From NCBI RefSeq assembly GCF_001429545.1, contig NZ_LMSP01000012.1:576555-640554 (forward strand): a DNA stretch of 64,000 nt, written 5' to 3'. The position numbers and the translations under genes are program-made. Shown piece after piece: positions 37,227-47,557 of the stretch; the first letter of the stretch is position 1; every line of letters begins with the position of its first letter. Under the pieces are notes generated by a model. The model was given only the letters and a program-made list of their open reading frames with translations, was not told the DNA's origin and searched no databases. This DNA comes from Paenibacillus sp. Soil787 (lineage in GTDB: Bacteria; Bacillota; Bacilli; Paenibacillales; NBRC-103111).

Positions 37227-38186
37227 CTACAACACCTCATTCATATATAATCCGAGTACAGCAAGTACGAGACCTACGACCCAGAATGTGATAACAACAC
37301 GCCATTCCGACCAACCCACCAATTCAAAGTGATGATGGATCGGACTCATTTTGAAAACACGCTTGCCTCTCGTCTTGAAAGAAACAACTTGGATCACAAC
37401 AGAAAGAATCTCAACCAAGAACACACCGCCAACAATGGCAAGCAGAAGCTCAGCTTTGGTCAAAATGGCAACAGCCACAAGGCCGCCGCCAATCCCGAGC
37501 GATCCTGTATCACCCATAAATACTTTGGCTGGATGCGCATTAAAAACGAGAAAACCGAGTACGGCCCCCACCATGGCTGCCGAGAAAATAGCCGCTTCCG
37601 GCTGTGTATTATTCATAGCAATAACCGTATAAGCACCAAATGCAATGGCACTTGTCCCTGCGAGCAGTCCATCAAGACCATCGGTGAAATTCACCGCATT
37701 CGATGCGCCCAACATCAGAATAGCCATTAATGGGAAATACAACCAGCCTGGATTGAAGTGGAACGCCACAAATGGAATATATAAGTCCGTGCTGTGTCCT
37801 TGCATGACAAGCAGGTAACAGACAATGGCGGAGATCAAGAGCTGACCGAACAGCTTTTGTTTCGCTGTAAGTCCGAGTGAACGCTTGAAAATAATTTTGA
37901 TATAATCGTCTAGAAAGCCAACTAATCCATAGCCTAAAGAAGCTATTAACAGAATTAGAAGATCCGTATTTTTATCGGCAAAACGAAGCGTAGCAAGGGC
38001 CAGTGCGAGTAAAATGATGACTCCGCCCATTGTTGGTGTCCCTTGTTTTTTCAGATGTCCTTGCGGGCCATCCTCACGAATTTGTTGTCCGAATTTCATA
38101 CGCCGCAAAATGGGTATAAAAAGCGGTCCCATAATAAGCGCAAGTACAAAAGCTACGCCCATCGTTAATAAAATTGCGTTTTCCAC
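37227..38186 (-). CDS. mraY: Phospho-N-acetylmuramoyl-pentapeptide transferase
   Basis: Integral membrane enzyme that joins the UDP-MurNAc-pentapeptide to undecaprenyl phosphate, making lipid I. 319 residues, ten membrane segments. Motifs GTPTMGG, FLDDYIKI (catalytic Asp pair) and NAVNFTDGLDGLLAG, and the closing PIHHHFEL. Between murF and murD; a GGGGGAACC ribosome site precedes ATG 38186. Confidence 0.97.
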   Translation of the reverse strand: MENAILLTMGVAFVLALIMGPLFIPILRRMKFGQQIREDGPQGHLKKQGTPTMGGVIILLALALATLRFADKNTDLLILLIASLGYGLVGFLDDYIKIIFKRSLGLTAKQKLFGQLLISAIVCYLLVMQGHSTDLYIPFVAFHFNPGWLYFPLMAILMLGASNAVNFTDGLDGLLAGTSAIAFGAYTVIAMNNTQPEAAIFSAAMVGAVLGFLVFNAHPAKVFMGDTGSLGIGGGLVAVAILTKAELLLAIVGGVFLVEILSVVIQVVSFKTRGKRVFKMSPIHHHFELVGWSEWRVVITFWVVGLVLAVLGLYMNEVL

Positions 38187-38202
38187 GTTGGTTCCCCCTG
38201 CT

Positions 38203-38223
38203 CGTTTTCGTCTTTCGAAAACG
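38203..38223 (-). other. Short perfect hairpin before the mraY ribosome site
   Basis: CGTTTTCG-tctt-t-CGAAAACG, directly next to the GGGGG of mraY, without a T run. Another case of a palindrome abutting a Shine-Dalgarno sequence. Confidence 0.45.
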
Positions 38224-38261
38224 ATCTACTGTTTCATCCTATCATTCATTTCAAACGCCAT

Positions 38262-39659
38262 CTAGGCGAGTAAGGCATTAACCACTTGCTCGAGACGCAT
38301 GCCTCGCGAGCCTTTTACGAGCACAAGGTCCTCGGCTCGCACTTCAGCCCCGAGCTCTGCCGCGAGCTGCTCTTTGTCATCGAAGGCGCGCACGCATGCC
38401 TTCGGGAAGCGCTGAGCCGCTTCATCCGCGATGTAGCGGCCTAGACGGCCGAACGTGAAGACGTAGTCTACACGTTCCGGAGACAACACCGCACCAATAC
38501 TGCGGTGGAACTGCTCTTCGTGCTCGCCAAGCTCCAGCATGTCGCCGAGCACGAGGAACTTGCGACCGAAGCCGCGCAGCTGCTCGGTCAAGTCGATCGC
38601 AGCCCGCATGGATGCCGGGCTGGCGTTATACGCATCGTTAAGCACAGTCAGCCCTGAGGCTGCTGTCAACTTCTCGATGCGCATGCTTGTCATCTGCAGC
38701 GAGCGAAACCCCGCTGCAATTCCCACAGGCCAGACGCCGAAGGCTTCGCCGATGGCAATGGCCGCTAACGCATTAATCACATTATGCGTGCCGAGCAAGG
38801 GAATAAACAATTCCGGGTAACCCGGTGAATTGATCTGGAAGTGCGCCCCGTCCGCATCCATTCGGATGTCGGTCGGGAACAGATCATTGCCCGCGCCGCT
38901 GCCAAAGCGGATGCGGCGCAGCCCCTCTGGCAGGCCTTGCTCCGCGAGGGCCTGTTCAATCAGTGGTTCGTCGCCGTTGTAGACGAACAGTCCGCCCTTG
39001 GGCATTCCGCTAACGATCTCGGCCTTAGCCCGAGCGATTTCTTCCCGCGAGCCCAGCTGAAGCATGTGCGATTCGCCGATCATCGTAATGATCGACGCTT
39101 CCGGCTCCGCCAGATTGGATAGCAGCTCAATCTCGCCGCGTCCACTCATCCCCATCTCGACCACGGCGAATTGCGTGGTCTCTTCAAGCTCGAGCAGGGT
39201 AAGCGGTAAACCAATATGATTATTCAGGTTTCCCTTAGTTTTGTGCACTTGAAATGTACTACCCAATACGGACGCAACTAAATCTTTGGTCGTCGTTTTG
39301 CCATTACTCCCCGTAATGCCTATAATGCGAACCGGCAGCTGCTTGCGATAAGACTTTGCCAACTGCTGCAGGGCTGTTAGCGTATCCTTGACGCGAATGA
39401 TCGGCATGCCTTCTGGGGGGTGAGGGTGGTCATCTTGCCATAAGGCAGCCGCAGCACCCTTGCTGTAAGCCTCTGATGCATAAGCGTGACCATCGAAATG
39501 ATCCCCAATCAGCGGCACAAACAGACTTCCCGGTCGTATTGTTCGCGTGTCGGTAGATATGCCTTTTATTGGAATGTCCTTTGCCGTTGAAGCCGAGGAC
39601 ACCAGCACACTTTCATCGCCTAGCATGTCTGTCATTTGTTTCAACGTGCGCTCTATCAT
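38262..39659 (-). CDS. murF: UDP-N-acetylmuramoyl-tripeptide--D-alanyl-D-alanine ligase
   Basis: Adds D-Ala-D-Ala to the tripeptide precursor. 465 residues. ATP loop ITGSNGKTTTKDL, VVEMGMSGRGE and NDAYNASPASM are characteristic. Its ATG at 39659 overlaps the murE stop by four bases (ATGA). The right half of the gene (38260-39200) is noticeably richer in G and C than its neighbours. Confidence 0.96.
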   Translation of the reverse strand: MIERTLKQMTDMLGDESVLVSSASTAKDIPIKGISTDTRTIRPGSLFVPLIGDHFDGHAYASEAYSKGAAAALWQDDHPHPPEGMPIIRVKDTLTALQQLAKSYRKQLPVRIIGITGSNGKTTTKDLVASVLGSTFQVHKTKGNLNNHIGLPLTLLELEETTQFAVVEMGMSGRGEIELLSNLAEPEASIITMIGESHMLQLGSREEIARAKAEIVSGMPKGGLFVYNGDEPLIEQALAEQGLPEGLRRIRFGSGAGNDLFPTDIRMDADGAHFQINSPGYPELFIPLLGTHNVINALAAIAIGEAFGVWPVGIAAGFRSLQMTSMRIEKLTAASGLTVLNDAYNASPASMRAAIDLTEQLRGFGRKFLVLGDMLELGEHEEQFHRSIGAVLSPERVDYVFTFGRLGRYIADEAAQRFPKACVRAFDDKEQLAAELGAEVRAEDLVLVKGSRGMRLEQVVNALLA

Positions 39660-41143
39660 CGTCCTCTCCCCCTTATCGCAGCCTTAGCCACCAATCGATC
39701 ATCGAAATCATGCTTGACCCCCATGACATCCTGATACGTTTCGTGGCCTTTTCCCGCTATCAATATTACATCTTTAGGGCCTGCCCCTTCAATAGCCTTT
39801 TGTATCGCTTTTTTACGATCCACGATTAATTCATACTGTTCTTTTGGGTAATTGACCTCTTTTAGACCAGGAACGATATCATCAAGAATGGCATCTGGAT
39901 TTTCCGTACGCGGATTATCTGAAGTCACATACAAATAATCACTATACTTGGCCGTAACCTTGCCCATAAGAGGACGTTTCGTTCGATCACGGTCACCACC
40001 GCAGCCAAACACAGTGATTACTTTACCTTCTGCAAAGTCACGTACAGTAGACAAGGCATTCTCTAGTCCATCTGGGGTATGAGCATAGTCAACCAAGACT
40101 AAGTAATCCTGTCCTTCATTCACAACCTCCATACGCCCATCTACTACCGTAATATCTTCTAAACTATTCCGTATCGCTTCAAGGGGAATTCCTTCCGCCA
40201 GTGCCGCAGCAATGGACCCAAGAGCATTGTACACGTTGAATTTACCCACCAACTTCATTCTGAAAAAAGCCTCTCCCGCAAAGGAAATAAGCTGAAATTC
40301 CGTGCCTTGGGCTGTAATTCGAATATTTGTCGCCCTTACATCACATTCGTTCTCTATACCATATGTAATAATTTGCGCGGCTGTCAACTTACTGAACGTA
40401 TGGGAAGCAGCATCATCCGCATTTAGAATAGCATACTGACGCTCCTTGAGATCGCTTGAGAAACCATTCCCTAATCTAGAGAAGAGCAGGCCTTTTGCAG
40501 CTGCGTAAGCATCCATCGTTTTGTGATAATCTAAATGATCTTGTGTTAAATTCGTGAAAATACCCGATCGGAAATGAACGCCCTTCACTCGACCTAATTC
40601 CAAAGCATGGCTGGACACTTCCATAATGCAGTAATCCGTCTTTTGCTCACACATCTGGCGGAAGCTGCGCTGTAAATCGACGGCTTCCTGGGTTGTGCGC
40701 TCCATTTCCGTATAGGCATCCCCGATTTTCATTTGAATCGTTCCCATAAGTCCTGTCGTAAAGCCTTGATCCCTTAGTATTTTCTCGATCAAATAGGTCG
40801 ATGTCGTTTTACCATTCGTACCCGTAATGCCAATTAGTTTCAGTTCTTTGCTGGGATATCCATAGAAATGGGCTGATAGAGCCGCCATTGCATATCTCGC
40901 ATCTTTCACAACAAGCTGAGGAATTGGCAAGTCCAGTACTCTTTCCGTTACAAGTGCAGAAGCCCCAAGCGCAATCGCTTTTGGGGCATAATCGTGACCA
41001 TCTGCTGTCAGTCCAGGGATACACAGAAACATATCCCCTGTTTTTATTTTGCGAGAGTCTGCTTCAATCCCAGTAATCTCTGTTTCAGCATCTCCATGTA
41101 TGTGGGTAATGAGCAGTGCGGAAGCAAGCTCCTGAAGTTTCAT
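39656..41143 (-). CDS. murE: UDP-N-acetylmuramoyl-tripeptide synthetase, meso-diaminopimelate-adding
   Basis: Adds the third residue of the stem peptide. 495 residues from the ATG at 41143 (MKLQELASAL), seven bases after GGAGAGG; a TTG two codons earlier is the alternative. ATP loop ITGTNGKTTSTYL. The substrate motif is DNPR (SDNPRTENP), the signature of meso-diaminopimelate specificity, in line with the dap genes in this window. Confidence 0.96.
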   Translation of the reverse strand: MKLQELASALLITHIHGDAETEITGIEADSRKIKTGDMFLCIPGLTADGHDYAPKAIALGASALVTERVLDLPIPQLVVKDARYAMAALSAHFYGYPSKELKLIGITGTNGKTTSTYLIEKILRDQGFTTGLMGTIQMKIGDAYTEMERTTQEAVDLQRSFRQMCEQKTDYCIMEVSSHALELGRVKGVHFRSGIFTNLTQDHLDYHKTMDAYAAAKGLLFSRLGNGFSSDLKERQYAILNADDAASHTFSKLTAAQIITYGIENECDVRATNIRITAQGTEFQLISFAGEAFFRMKLVGKFNVYNALGSIAAALAEGIPLEAIRNSLEDITVVDGRMEVVNEGQDYLVLVDYAHTPDGLENALSTVRDFAEGKVITVFGCGGDRDRTKRPLMGKVTAKYSDYLYVTSDNPRTENPDAILDDIVPGLKEVNYPKEQYELIVDRKKAIQKAIEGAGPKDVILIAGKGHETYQDVMGVKHDFDDRLVAKAAIRGRGR

Positions 41144-41253
41144 GAGCAACCCTCTCCTTAACGTTATTGCTACCTATTATTGACAATTTTATGCCAGTGG
41201 AAAAGCTAAACATGTCTTACTTGCAAATCTTTTTTCGAGCCAACCAAACCACT

Positions 41254-43182
41254 TTACTGAGGTGGCGCATTATTCGAGAGAAAAATGCGTATTGTAGAGC
41301 CTTGATCTACTCGTGAGCCCGCTTTCGGCGCTTGACTGATCACATATTTGCCGCTGCCGGACTTAGCCAGCCTAAAATTCATGTTCAGATCTTCTAATAT
41401 ATCATCAACTGAGGCTCCAACCAAGTCCGGAACCTCAACAACCGGTATTTCTCCATAGCGATAATCTTTATCAAGCTGATTTTTGTCCGGTTCGACTTTC
41501 ATATATCGCAAAGCATCAGCCATCATATTCTTCACAAGCGGAGCTGCAATCAGACCTCCAAATTGAATTCCTTGAGGATCATCCACAGCTGCATAGATGA
41601 CAATCTTCGGATTATCGGCCGGCGCGAACCCAATGAAGGAGACAATATGCTCATCCGGCGAATAACGTCCGTTAATAACCTTCTGCGCTGTTCCCGTCTT
41701 CCCACCTACGCGATAGCCGTCGATAAACGCATTGCGTCCTGTGCCTTTGGCAACAACGCTTTCAAGCGCTTCGCGTACTTGCTTCGATGTCTCCTCCGAG
41801 ACGACATTGCGTACAAGCTCGGGCTTTACAACATCAACGATCTCACCTGTATCCGGATTCGTGAATGACTTCGCCACATACGGCTTAAAAAGTTTTCCTC
41901 CGTTAATAGCCGCAGACACAGCCGTGATTTGCTGAATCGGAGTGACCGATACACCTTGACCGAATGCCGTCGTTGCAAGCTCAACCGGACCCACTTGTGA
42001 CGGTTTGAACATAATGCCGTTTTCTTCGCCGCCAAGGTCAATTCCCGTCTTCTTCCCAAAACCAAACTTTGAAATGTAATCAAACAATTTTTCCTTGCCT
42101 AAACGCTGTCCCATTACGACGAATCCGGGGTTGCAGGAGTTCTGTACGACTTGCAGCATTGTTTCACTGCCATGACCGCCGCGTTTCCAACAGCGGAGTC
42201 TAGCCCCTCCGACCTCAATAAATCCAGGATCGTAAAACTGTTCATTTTTTAAATCAACTTTTTTTTCCTCTAGTGCCGCAGCTAGCGTAATAATTTTGAA
42301 GGTAGAACCCGGCTCATATGTTTTCCAAATCGGTAAGTTCCTGTTATAAGTTTCAGCCGGAAAATCCTTATAATTGCCTGGTTCATAAGTAGGCCTGCTT
42401 CCCATAGCAAGGATTTCACCATTATTAGGATCCATCATGATGGCAATAACATTTTGCGCCTTATACTGTACCATGGCCTGATCTAATTCTCTTTCCAATA
42501 CAGATTGCAGATGAGTATCAATCGTCAACTTCATATTAAGGCCGTCTTTAGGCTTCGTATAGGTATCTGTTGTCCCTTCCAGCGTTCTTCCTGCTGCATC
42601 AGTCATATAGGATATGTTTCCTGGTATTCCAGTCAATTGGCTGTTATATTTCGCCTCAATGCCTGTCAGCCCTTTATCTAACCCAGCAAAACCGAGAATA
42701 TGGGCAGCTAATGAGCCAAAAGGGTAGTATCTTTTGTTATCTTCTGCGACCACAATACCAGGAAGATGCAGATTTCGTACTTCTTGCGCTTTTTCAATCG
42801 TTATTTTCCGTCCTGAAGGCTTGATATCGTTTTGGGATGTTTTCTTTGTAATCTGTTTATAAATGTCATCTTCGTTCCCTTGCAGCACTTCGGCAAGTTT
42901 GGCCGCAGTGCTTCGGGCATCTTGAATTTGAACAGGAATAGCCACGATCGTAGGTGTACTCATACTGTAAGTCATCGTTATCCCATTGCGATCTTGAATC
43001 TCGCCTCGCTTGGGCGCAAACTCTATTTTTCTTCGCCAACTATCCTCTGCTTTATTCGCCAAGTCTTGTCCAATCCATAGCTGGACATAAGCTAGACGGA
43101 GAATAAGTGCTGCAAATATGACAGTACCAATGATGAGCGCAGTAAACAATCTGCGACGAACGGTAACGTTAGAAACACGCAT
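41254..43182 (-). CDS. spoVD: SpoVD, sporulation-specific class B penicillin-binding protein
   Basis: Transpeptidase for spore cortex, partner of SpoVE. 642 residues, against 646 in B. subtilis. One membrane anchor (about residues 10-35), dimerisation domain, and a transpeptidase domain with STFK (293-296, catalytic Ser), SCN in VQNSCNPGF and KTG in VGGKTGTAQ. A single C-terminal PASTA domain (VPDLVGASVDDILED) marks SpoVD as opposed to PbpB. Between pbpB and murE as in Bacillus. Confidence 0.93.
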   Translation of the reverse strand: MRVSNVTVRRRLFTALIIGTVIFAALILRLAYVQLWIGQDLANKAEDSWRRKIEFAPKRGEIQDRNGITMTYSMSTPTIVAIPVQIQDARSTAAKLAEVLQGNEDDIYKQITKKTSQNDIKPSGRKITIEKAQEVRNLHLPGIVVAEDNKRYYPFGSLAAHILGFAGLDKGLTGIEAKYNSQLTGIPGNISYMTDAAGRTLEGTTDTYTKPKDGLNMKLTIDTHLQSVLERELDQAMVQYKAQNVIAIMMDPNNGEILAMGSRPTYEPGNYKDFPAETYNRNLPIWKTYEPGSTFKIITLAAALEEKKVDLKNEQFYDPGFIEVGGARLRCWKRGGHGSETMLQVVQNSCNPGFVVMGQRLGKEKLFDYISKFGFGKKTGIDLGGEENGIMFKPSQVGPVELATTAFGQGVSVTPIQQITAVSAAINGGKLFKPYVAKSFTNPDTGEIVDVVKPELVRNVVSEETSKQVREALESVVAKGTGRNAFIDGYRVGGKTGTAQKVINGRYSPDEHIVSFIGFAPADNPKIVIYAAVDDPQGIQFGGLIAAPLVKNMMADALRYMKVEPDKNQLDKDYRYGEIPVVEVPDLVGASVDDILEDLNMNFRLAKSGSGKYVISQAPKAGSRVDQGSTIRIFLSNNAPPQ

Positions 43183-43268
43183 GAACGTTCAGTCTCCCTT
43201 CCCAAATAAGTCAACATCATTCCTAACATGACTATTCAGGACAAACAGGGGTTAGAACAAGCTATCCA

Positions 43269-45551
43269 TTAAGGTGTCTTTTTGGCTGTAGATCGCTGCG
43301 TTTCTGTTTTCGTATTCGACGCTGGTGTTGGCGTAGGTGTAGGAGCTGCTGAACTTGCAGCTGCTGATTTATCGCTTAATGGTTTGAGCTGCAAAGTCAC
43401 ACTTCTCCCCTCGCCTTCCCCCGTGGTGGCTTGATCCGAGACATATCCTTCACCAGAGGTTTGACAGTCTACTTTAAAGAAGGAGCAAGCTTCAACTGCA
43501 TCCCGAAGTGATCTGCCGACCAAGTTAGGCAGCGGCATTTCGTCAACAGCTTGCATCGCAACATATATTCGTTGTGTAGATAGGATTTCAGTACCTGCTT
43601 TCGGAAATTGATCCACAACCTTGGCTCCCTTACCGAAAACCTCAAGTGACAAACCGCTCTCCTTCGCTGTAGCCTTGGCGCTTTCTGCTGTCACATCTGC
43701 AAAATTAGGCACAGTAAGCTTATTCGCTTCCTTCGTGACCATTTTGGTTTGCTTATTCGAAGCAACGCCCATATACTGCAGCGATTCACCCACAATTTCT
43801 TTGAAAGCAGGAGCTAATACCTGCCCTCCTAAGTGATAATTGCCGCCTAGATCAGGTTGATCAGCGATCAGTGTAACTAAGATACGAGGATTTTCTGCAG
43901 GAGCATACCCGATAAAGGAAATAACCCATGAATCCGTGGAATACGTCTTTTCACCGGGAAGAACTATGTTAGCTGTTCCTGTCTTTCCTGCGACACGGTA
44001 GTCCTCCATAAAAGCAAGCTTACCAGTACCAATCTCTTGATCTGATACAACTTGTTCTAAATATCCGGTCACCTGACTAGCTGTCTTTTCACTTACGACT
44101 TGCCTAACGACTTGAGGTGCAAAAGATTGAATGGTTTTCCCTGTTTTCGGATCGACAATATCCTTAACAATGTGAGGCCACATCAATTTGCCGCCGTTAG
44201 CCATCGCAGCATAAGCGGCTGTTTGTTGAATGGCTGTAACAACGACCTTTCCTTGTCCATATGTTGCTGTTGCAAACTCAGATGGATATTTCATATCGAT
44301 TAAACCGGAAACTTCATTCGGCATATCTATATTTGTTTTTTGATCAAACCCAAATTTCGTAATGTAATCTTTCAGCTTAGGCGGGGTTAATTTCTCGTAA
44401 CCCAATTTAACGAAGGCCACGTTACTAGAGCGCTTAAGGCCATCCAAGAAAGATATTTTCCCCCACCCAACGCGGTTATGATCATGAAGCTCTCTATCTT
44501 CAACCTTAATACTACCAGACTGGTACATTTCATTCGGATTGAATAGACCTTCTTCTACTGCAGCAGCTAACGTCACGATCTTAAACGTAGAGCCAGGCTC
44601 GTAACGAGAGGCTACCGCATTATTTTTAAAATCACTTTGATCTTTAATCGTCCCATAGGTATTGGGGTTAAAGGTAGGCGTATTGGCCATGCCCAAAATT
44701 TCCATCGTTTGCGGATCTACGGCAATTGCCGTCAGGCTCTTAGGGTGCCACTTGTCATTGACCTTTGCAAGTGCGCTCTCCAAATAATACTGAATGTTTT
44801 TATCAATGGTGAGCCGCACATTGTTCCCGTCTTGCGCCGGCTTGAAATCAATCTTGGAATCAGGAAGCTCAACACCCTTCGCATCCTTCTCATAGCTCAA
44901 CATCCCAGGAACACCCTTAAGGGTTTGGTCTAGTTTAAGCTCTAATCCTATGGCAGCCTCGCCTTCTTTATTCGTGTACCCAAGAATGTGAGAGGCTAGT
45001 GTTTCACCTGGATAATAGCGTTTCTTATCTTCCAAAATAGTAATTCCTACATTAGCTTTTGCGTTTAACTTGAGTTTTGCTTGAAGAACTGAAATTAACG
45101 CACGTATTTGATCTGCCTTCTCTTTCTCAATCTTCCAACCTTCATTTCTAATCTCCGTATAAACCGCAAAATCCGTACCATCCGGCTTCATTTTCGTAGC
45201 GCGATCACGGATTTTATTGACAAGCGTAGGCTTCGTTACATCCGATTCTTTCAAAATTTCCGCTAATCCTTGCGTAACATCCTCAGCGATGTGGTTGCTA
45301 TCAATCATTTTGGGATTAAGTGCAATGGTATAAGACGTAGCTTCCTCGGCTAGCACTTTATTGTTTCGGTCCAGGATCGAACCCCTTACCGGATTAATCA
45401 CTTTGTCTGTTTCCCATCTCTTCTCGGCTTTCTCTAGCAACCACGAAGCTTCTACCACTTGAATCCAATAGACCTTAGATAGTAGGACAACAAAAAGAAG
45501 GGTGAAAAACCCTCCAATTAGCAAAGATCGCAACTTAATTTTTTTTGTCAT
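43269..45551 (-). CDS. pbpB: PbpB (PBP2B/FtsI), division-specific class B penicillin-binding protein
   Basis: Septal transpeptidase. 760 residues: one membrane segment (about 8-28), N-terminal domain, transpeptidase domain with STFK (321-324), SSN in RSSNVAF and KTG in VAGKTGTAN, and two C-terminal PASTA domains (VPNFADVTAESAK, LPNLVGRSLRDAVE). The final ~30 residues are a Thr/Pro/Ala/Ser/Lys tail (PTPTPTPASNTKTE), like the tail on DivIB. Follows ftsL by 16 bases. Confidence 0.95.
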   Translation of the reverse strand: MTKKIKLRSLLIGGFFTLLFVVLLSKVYWIQVVEASWLLEKAEKRWETDKVINPVRGSILDRNNKVLAEEATSYTIALNPKMIDSNHIAEDVTQGLAEILKESDVTKPTLVNKIRDRATKMKPDGTDFAVYTEIRNEGWKIEKEKADQIRALISVLQAKLKLNAKANVGITILEDKKRYYPGETLASHILGYTNKEGEAAIGLELKLDQTLKGVPGMLSYEKDAKGVELPDSKIDFKPAQDGNNVRLTIDKNIQYYLESALAKVNDKWHPKSLTAIAVDPQTMEILGMANTPTFNPNTYGTIKDQSDFKNNAVASRYEPGSTFKIVTLAAAVEEGLFNPNEMYQSGSIKVEDRELHDHNRVGWGKISFLDGLKRSSNVAFVKLGYEKLTPPKLKDYITKFGFDQKTNIDMPNEVSGLIDMKYPSEFATATYGQGKVVVTAIQQTAAYAAMANGGKLMWPHIVKDIVDPKTGKTIQSFAPQVVRQVVSEKTASQVTGYLEQVVSDQEIGTGKLAFMEDYRVAGKTGTANIVLPGEKTYSTDSWVISFIGYAPAENPRILVTLIADQPDLGGNYHLGGQVLAPAFKEIVGESLQYMGVASNKQTKMVTKEANKLTVPNFADVTAESAKATAKESGLSLEVFGKGAKVVDQFPKAGTEILSTQRIYVAMQAVDEMPLPNLVGRSLRDAVEACSFFKVDCQTSGEGYVSDQATTGEGEGRSVTLQLKPLSDKSAAASSAAPTPTPTPASNTKTETQRSTAKKTP

Positions 45552-45567
45552 ATGAAATACCTGCCCA

Positions 45568-46005
45568 TTACGGTTTAGAAGAAGCTACTTTATTATTTTT
45601 GCTGCTGCTTGTATTTGATTTTGTTTTTTCTGGAGTGACTAAACTGACTTTCTTTTCATCTCCTAAATTAAAACCAAGCCGCACAGCCTCACCCTTCATA
45701 CGTTCAGGACTTTGCAGCTTTTCTACTTCTTGCTTCAAAGCACTGTTCTGAGCTTGCATCTCACGAATTTCACTTTGCATTTTCAATATATTAGCATTCA
45801 TCTGATAAATAGCCGCATAACGCCAGATAATAATACCCGCCACAATGACACAAAGGATTACCGTGAATAAATATAGCATTTTCTCTTGTGTCGGCAACGT
45901 TTTATTGCGATATACAACCTTCGTTGTTTCTTTGATCTTCACTTTAGGTGCCGGTGCCGAACGTTTTGGATCAATAGCCAAATTGCCTTGGATATAAGAT
46001 GGCAT
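45568..46005 (-). CDS. ftsL: Cell-division protein FtsL
   Basis: Small bitopic divisome protein that complexes with DivIB and DivIC. 145 residues: basic cytoplasmic part (residues 1-42), membrane segment MLYLFTVILCVIVAGIII (about 43-60), then a leucine-zipper-like coiled coil (MQSEIREMQAQNSALKQEVE) and a Ser/Lys/Asn-rich tail. FtsL diverges fast; position between rsmH and pbpB and topology support the call. Confidence 0.9.
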   Translation of the reverse strand: MPSYIQGNLAIDPKRSAPAPKVKIKETTKVVYRNKTLPTQEKMLYLFTVILCVIVAGIIIWRYAAIYQMNANILKMQSEIREMQAQNSALKQEVEKLQSPERMKGEAVRLGFNLGDEKKVSLVTPEKTKSNTSSSKNNKVASSKP

Positions 46006-46029
46006 AATTCATTTCCTCCCTTGTGTTTA

Positions 46030-46088
46030 TTTGGGGCCCCCGCAAAGTAATAGGAATAAGCTTCAGAGCTTGTCTTCTTTTTGTGGGC
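46030..46088 (-). repeat. Family-2 repeat (GGGGGCCCC type) between rsmH and ftsL
   Basis: tttggggcccccgcaaagtaat, then agcttcagagcttgtcttctttttgtggg; both pieces match the pyrB-pyrC element at 5003-5150. It lies just upstream of the ftsL GGGAGG. Confidence 0.65.
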
Positions 46089-46097
46089 AATTTAAAT

Positions 46098-47048
46098 TTA
46101 AAGCTTTTCAGCGATTCGCAGCTTCGCAGATCTTGCTCTTTGATTAACTTCAAGCTCATGTTCGCTTGGTAAAATTGGTTTTCGTGTTACTAATTTGACA
46201 ACTCCGGTCTTCTCGCAAACACAAAATGGAAGATCCGAAGGACAGGTACATTTTTCAACGTTTTTTACAAAAAATTGTTTGCATATGCGATCTTCCAGTG
46301 AGTGGAAGGTAATTACAGCGACTCTGCCTTGTGGGGCTAAACAACGGAGTGATTGCTCCAGCGCTTCTTCAAAAGCTCCTAGCTCATCGTTCACCGCGAT
46401 ACGCAGCGCTTGGAAACTCCGCTTCGCTGGGTGACCGCCGGTTCTTCTTGCTGCTGCCGGAATACCTTCCTTGATCAGCTCCACTAGCTCACCAGTAGTT
46501 TCAATCGGTTGTTTGGTCCGCGCTTCCACAATGACGCCTGCGATCCGCCTGGAAAACTTCTCTTCGCCATATTCAAACAAAATTCGCGCAATTTTGTCAG
46601 CGGGCCACTCATTGACGATCGTTTTGGCGGTTAATTCCATCGAACGATCCATCCTCATGTCGAGCTCAGCATCATGGTTGTAGCTGAAACCACGATCCCC
46701 TTCATCAAGCTGTGGAGATGACACGCCTAGATCGAAGAGAATTCCATCCACCTGCGGCTTGCCGTCACGAAGTGCTCTAGGCTCATTCTGAAGCACTTGC
46801 TCCAACTCTCTGAAATTGCTTTTTACGATTTTCACGCGATCCAGGTAAGGCGCTAACACGGTTTGAGCATTCGCTAATGCGACATCATCCTGATCTAGAG
46901 CAATCAACAAGCCATTTGGACCTAATTTAGATGCAATTAGGGAACTATGTCCTGCCCCTCCCATCGTACAATCCACGTAAACGCCATCTGGCTTTATATG
47001 TAAACCTTCAACAGATTCTTCCTTTAGTACCGTCACATGATGAAACAC
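46098..47048 (-). CDS. rsmH: 16S rRNA (cytosine-1402-N4) methyltransferase
   Basis: SAM-dependent methyltransferase (MraW) of 16S rRNA. 316 residues. [16 protein letters not shown] start, SAM motif [25 protein letters not shown] and the C-terminal [11 protein letters not shown] are family markers. Second gene of the division cluster after mraZ. The ATG at 47048 is nine bases after AGGAGG, which is joined to an SD-linked repeat. Confidence 0.96.
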   Translation of the reverse strand: MFHHVTVLKEESVEGLHIKPDGVYVDCTMGGAGHSSLIASKLGPNGLLIALDQDDVALANAQTVLAPYLDRVKIVKSNFRELEQVLQNEPRALRDGKPQVDGILFDLGVSSPQLDEGDRGFSYNHDAELDMRMDRSMELTAKTIVNEWPADKIARILFEYGEEKFSRRIAGVIVEARTKQPIETTGELVELIKEGIPAAARRTGGHPAKRSFQALRIAVNDELGAFEEALEQSLRCLAPQGRVAVITFHSLEDRICKQFFVKNVEKCTCPSDLPFCVCEKTGVVKLVTRKPILPSEHELEVNQRARSAKLRIAEKL

Positions 47049-47055
47049 TTGGTGT

Positions 47056-47094
47056 CCTCCTAAAAGTTTTGCCTTGGCAAAACTAACTTCATAA
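47056..47094 (-). repeat. SD-linked palindromic repeat between mraZ and rsmH
   Basis: AGTTTTGC-cttg-GCAAAACT at 47065-47084 with the tail aacttcataagcc, joined to TTTTAGGAGG of rsmH. It begins within a few bases of the mraZ stop. Confidence 0.85.
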
Positions 47095-47098
47095 GCCT

Positions 47099-47536
47099 CT
47101 ATAAATCAAAATTAAAATCGACGAGTTTCTCAGCTATTTCATTGAATGACTGTTCGGATTCATTGGCATAGCTTTCCCAAATTTGCTTACTCCAAATCTC
47201 AACTCGGTTGGAAACACCGATTACCACACAATCCTTTTCAAGTTTGGCATGGTCCACGAGGTTACCTGGAATGTTCGCTCTCCCTTGCTTATCGAGGTCA
47301 CACTCCGTTGCACCGGAGAAGAAGAACCGGGTGAAGGCACGCGCATCTGATTTCATTAGCGGCAGTACTTTGAGCTTCTGCTCGAGTATCGCCCATTCCG
47401 ATTGCGGATAAACGAATAAGCACTGATCCAGACCGCGGGTGATGACAAATGAGTCGCCGAGGGCTTCTCGAAACTTGGCCGGGATGATCATTCGGCCTTT
47501 TTCGTCGATGCTATGTTGATATTCACCCATGAACAT
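47099..47536 (-). CDS. mraZ: Transcriptional regulator MraZ
   Basis: SpoVT/AbrB-like DNA-binding protein that represses the division cluster. 145 residues from the ATG at 47536 ([15 protein letters not shown]), nearly the B. subtilis sequence; the frame is open 54 codons upstream but that stretch overlaps a terminator and the operator. Two repeated AbrB motifs: [14 protein letters not shown] and [12 protein letters not shown]. The usual targets, spaced GTGG boxes, lie directly upstream (47558-47581). Confidence 0.95.
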   Translation of the reverse strand: MFMGEYQHSIDEKGRMIIPAKFREALGDSFVITRGLDQCLFVYPQSEWAILEQKLKVLPLMKSDARAFTRFFFSGATECDLDKQGRANIPGNLVDHAKLEKDCVVIGVSNRVEIWSKQIWESYANESEQSFNEIAEKLVDFNFDL

Positions 47537-47557
47537 AGCACGGCGCCCCCCTTTCCT

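Noticed and set aside
38262-39200. GC-rich stretch in murF as a sign of horizontal transfer
   Set aside because: All MurF motifs and the operon overlaps are intact and the protein is typical; local composition alone is not enough.
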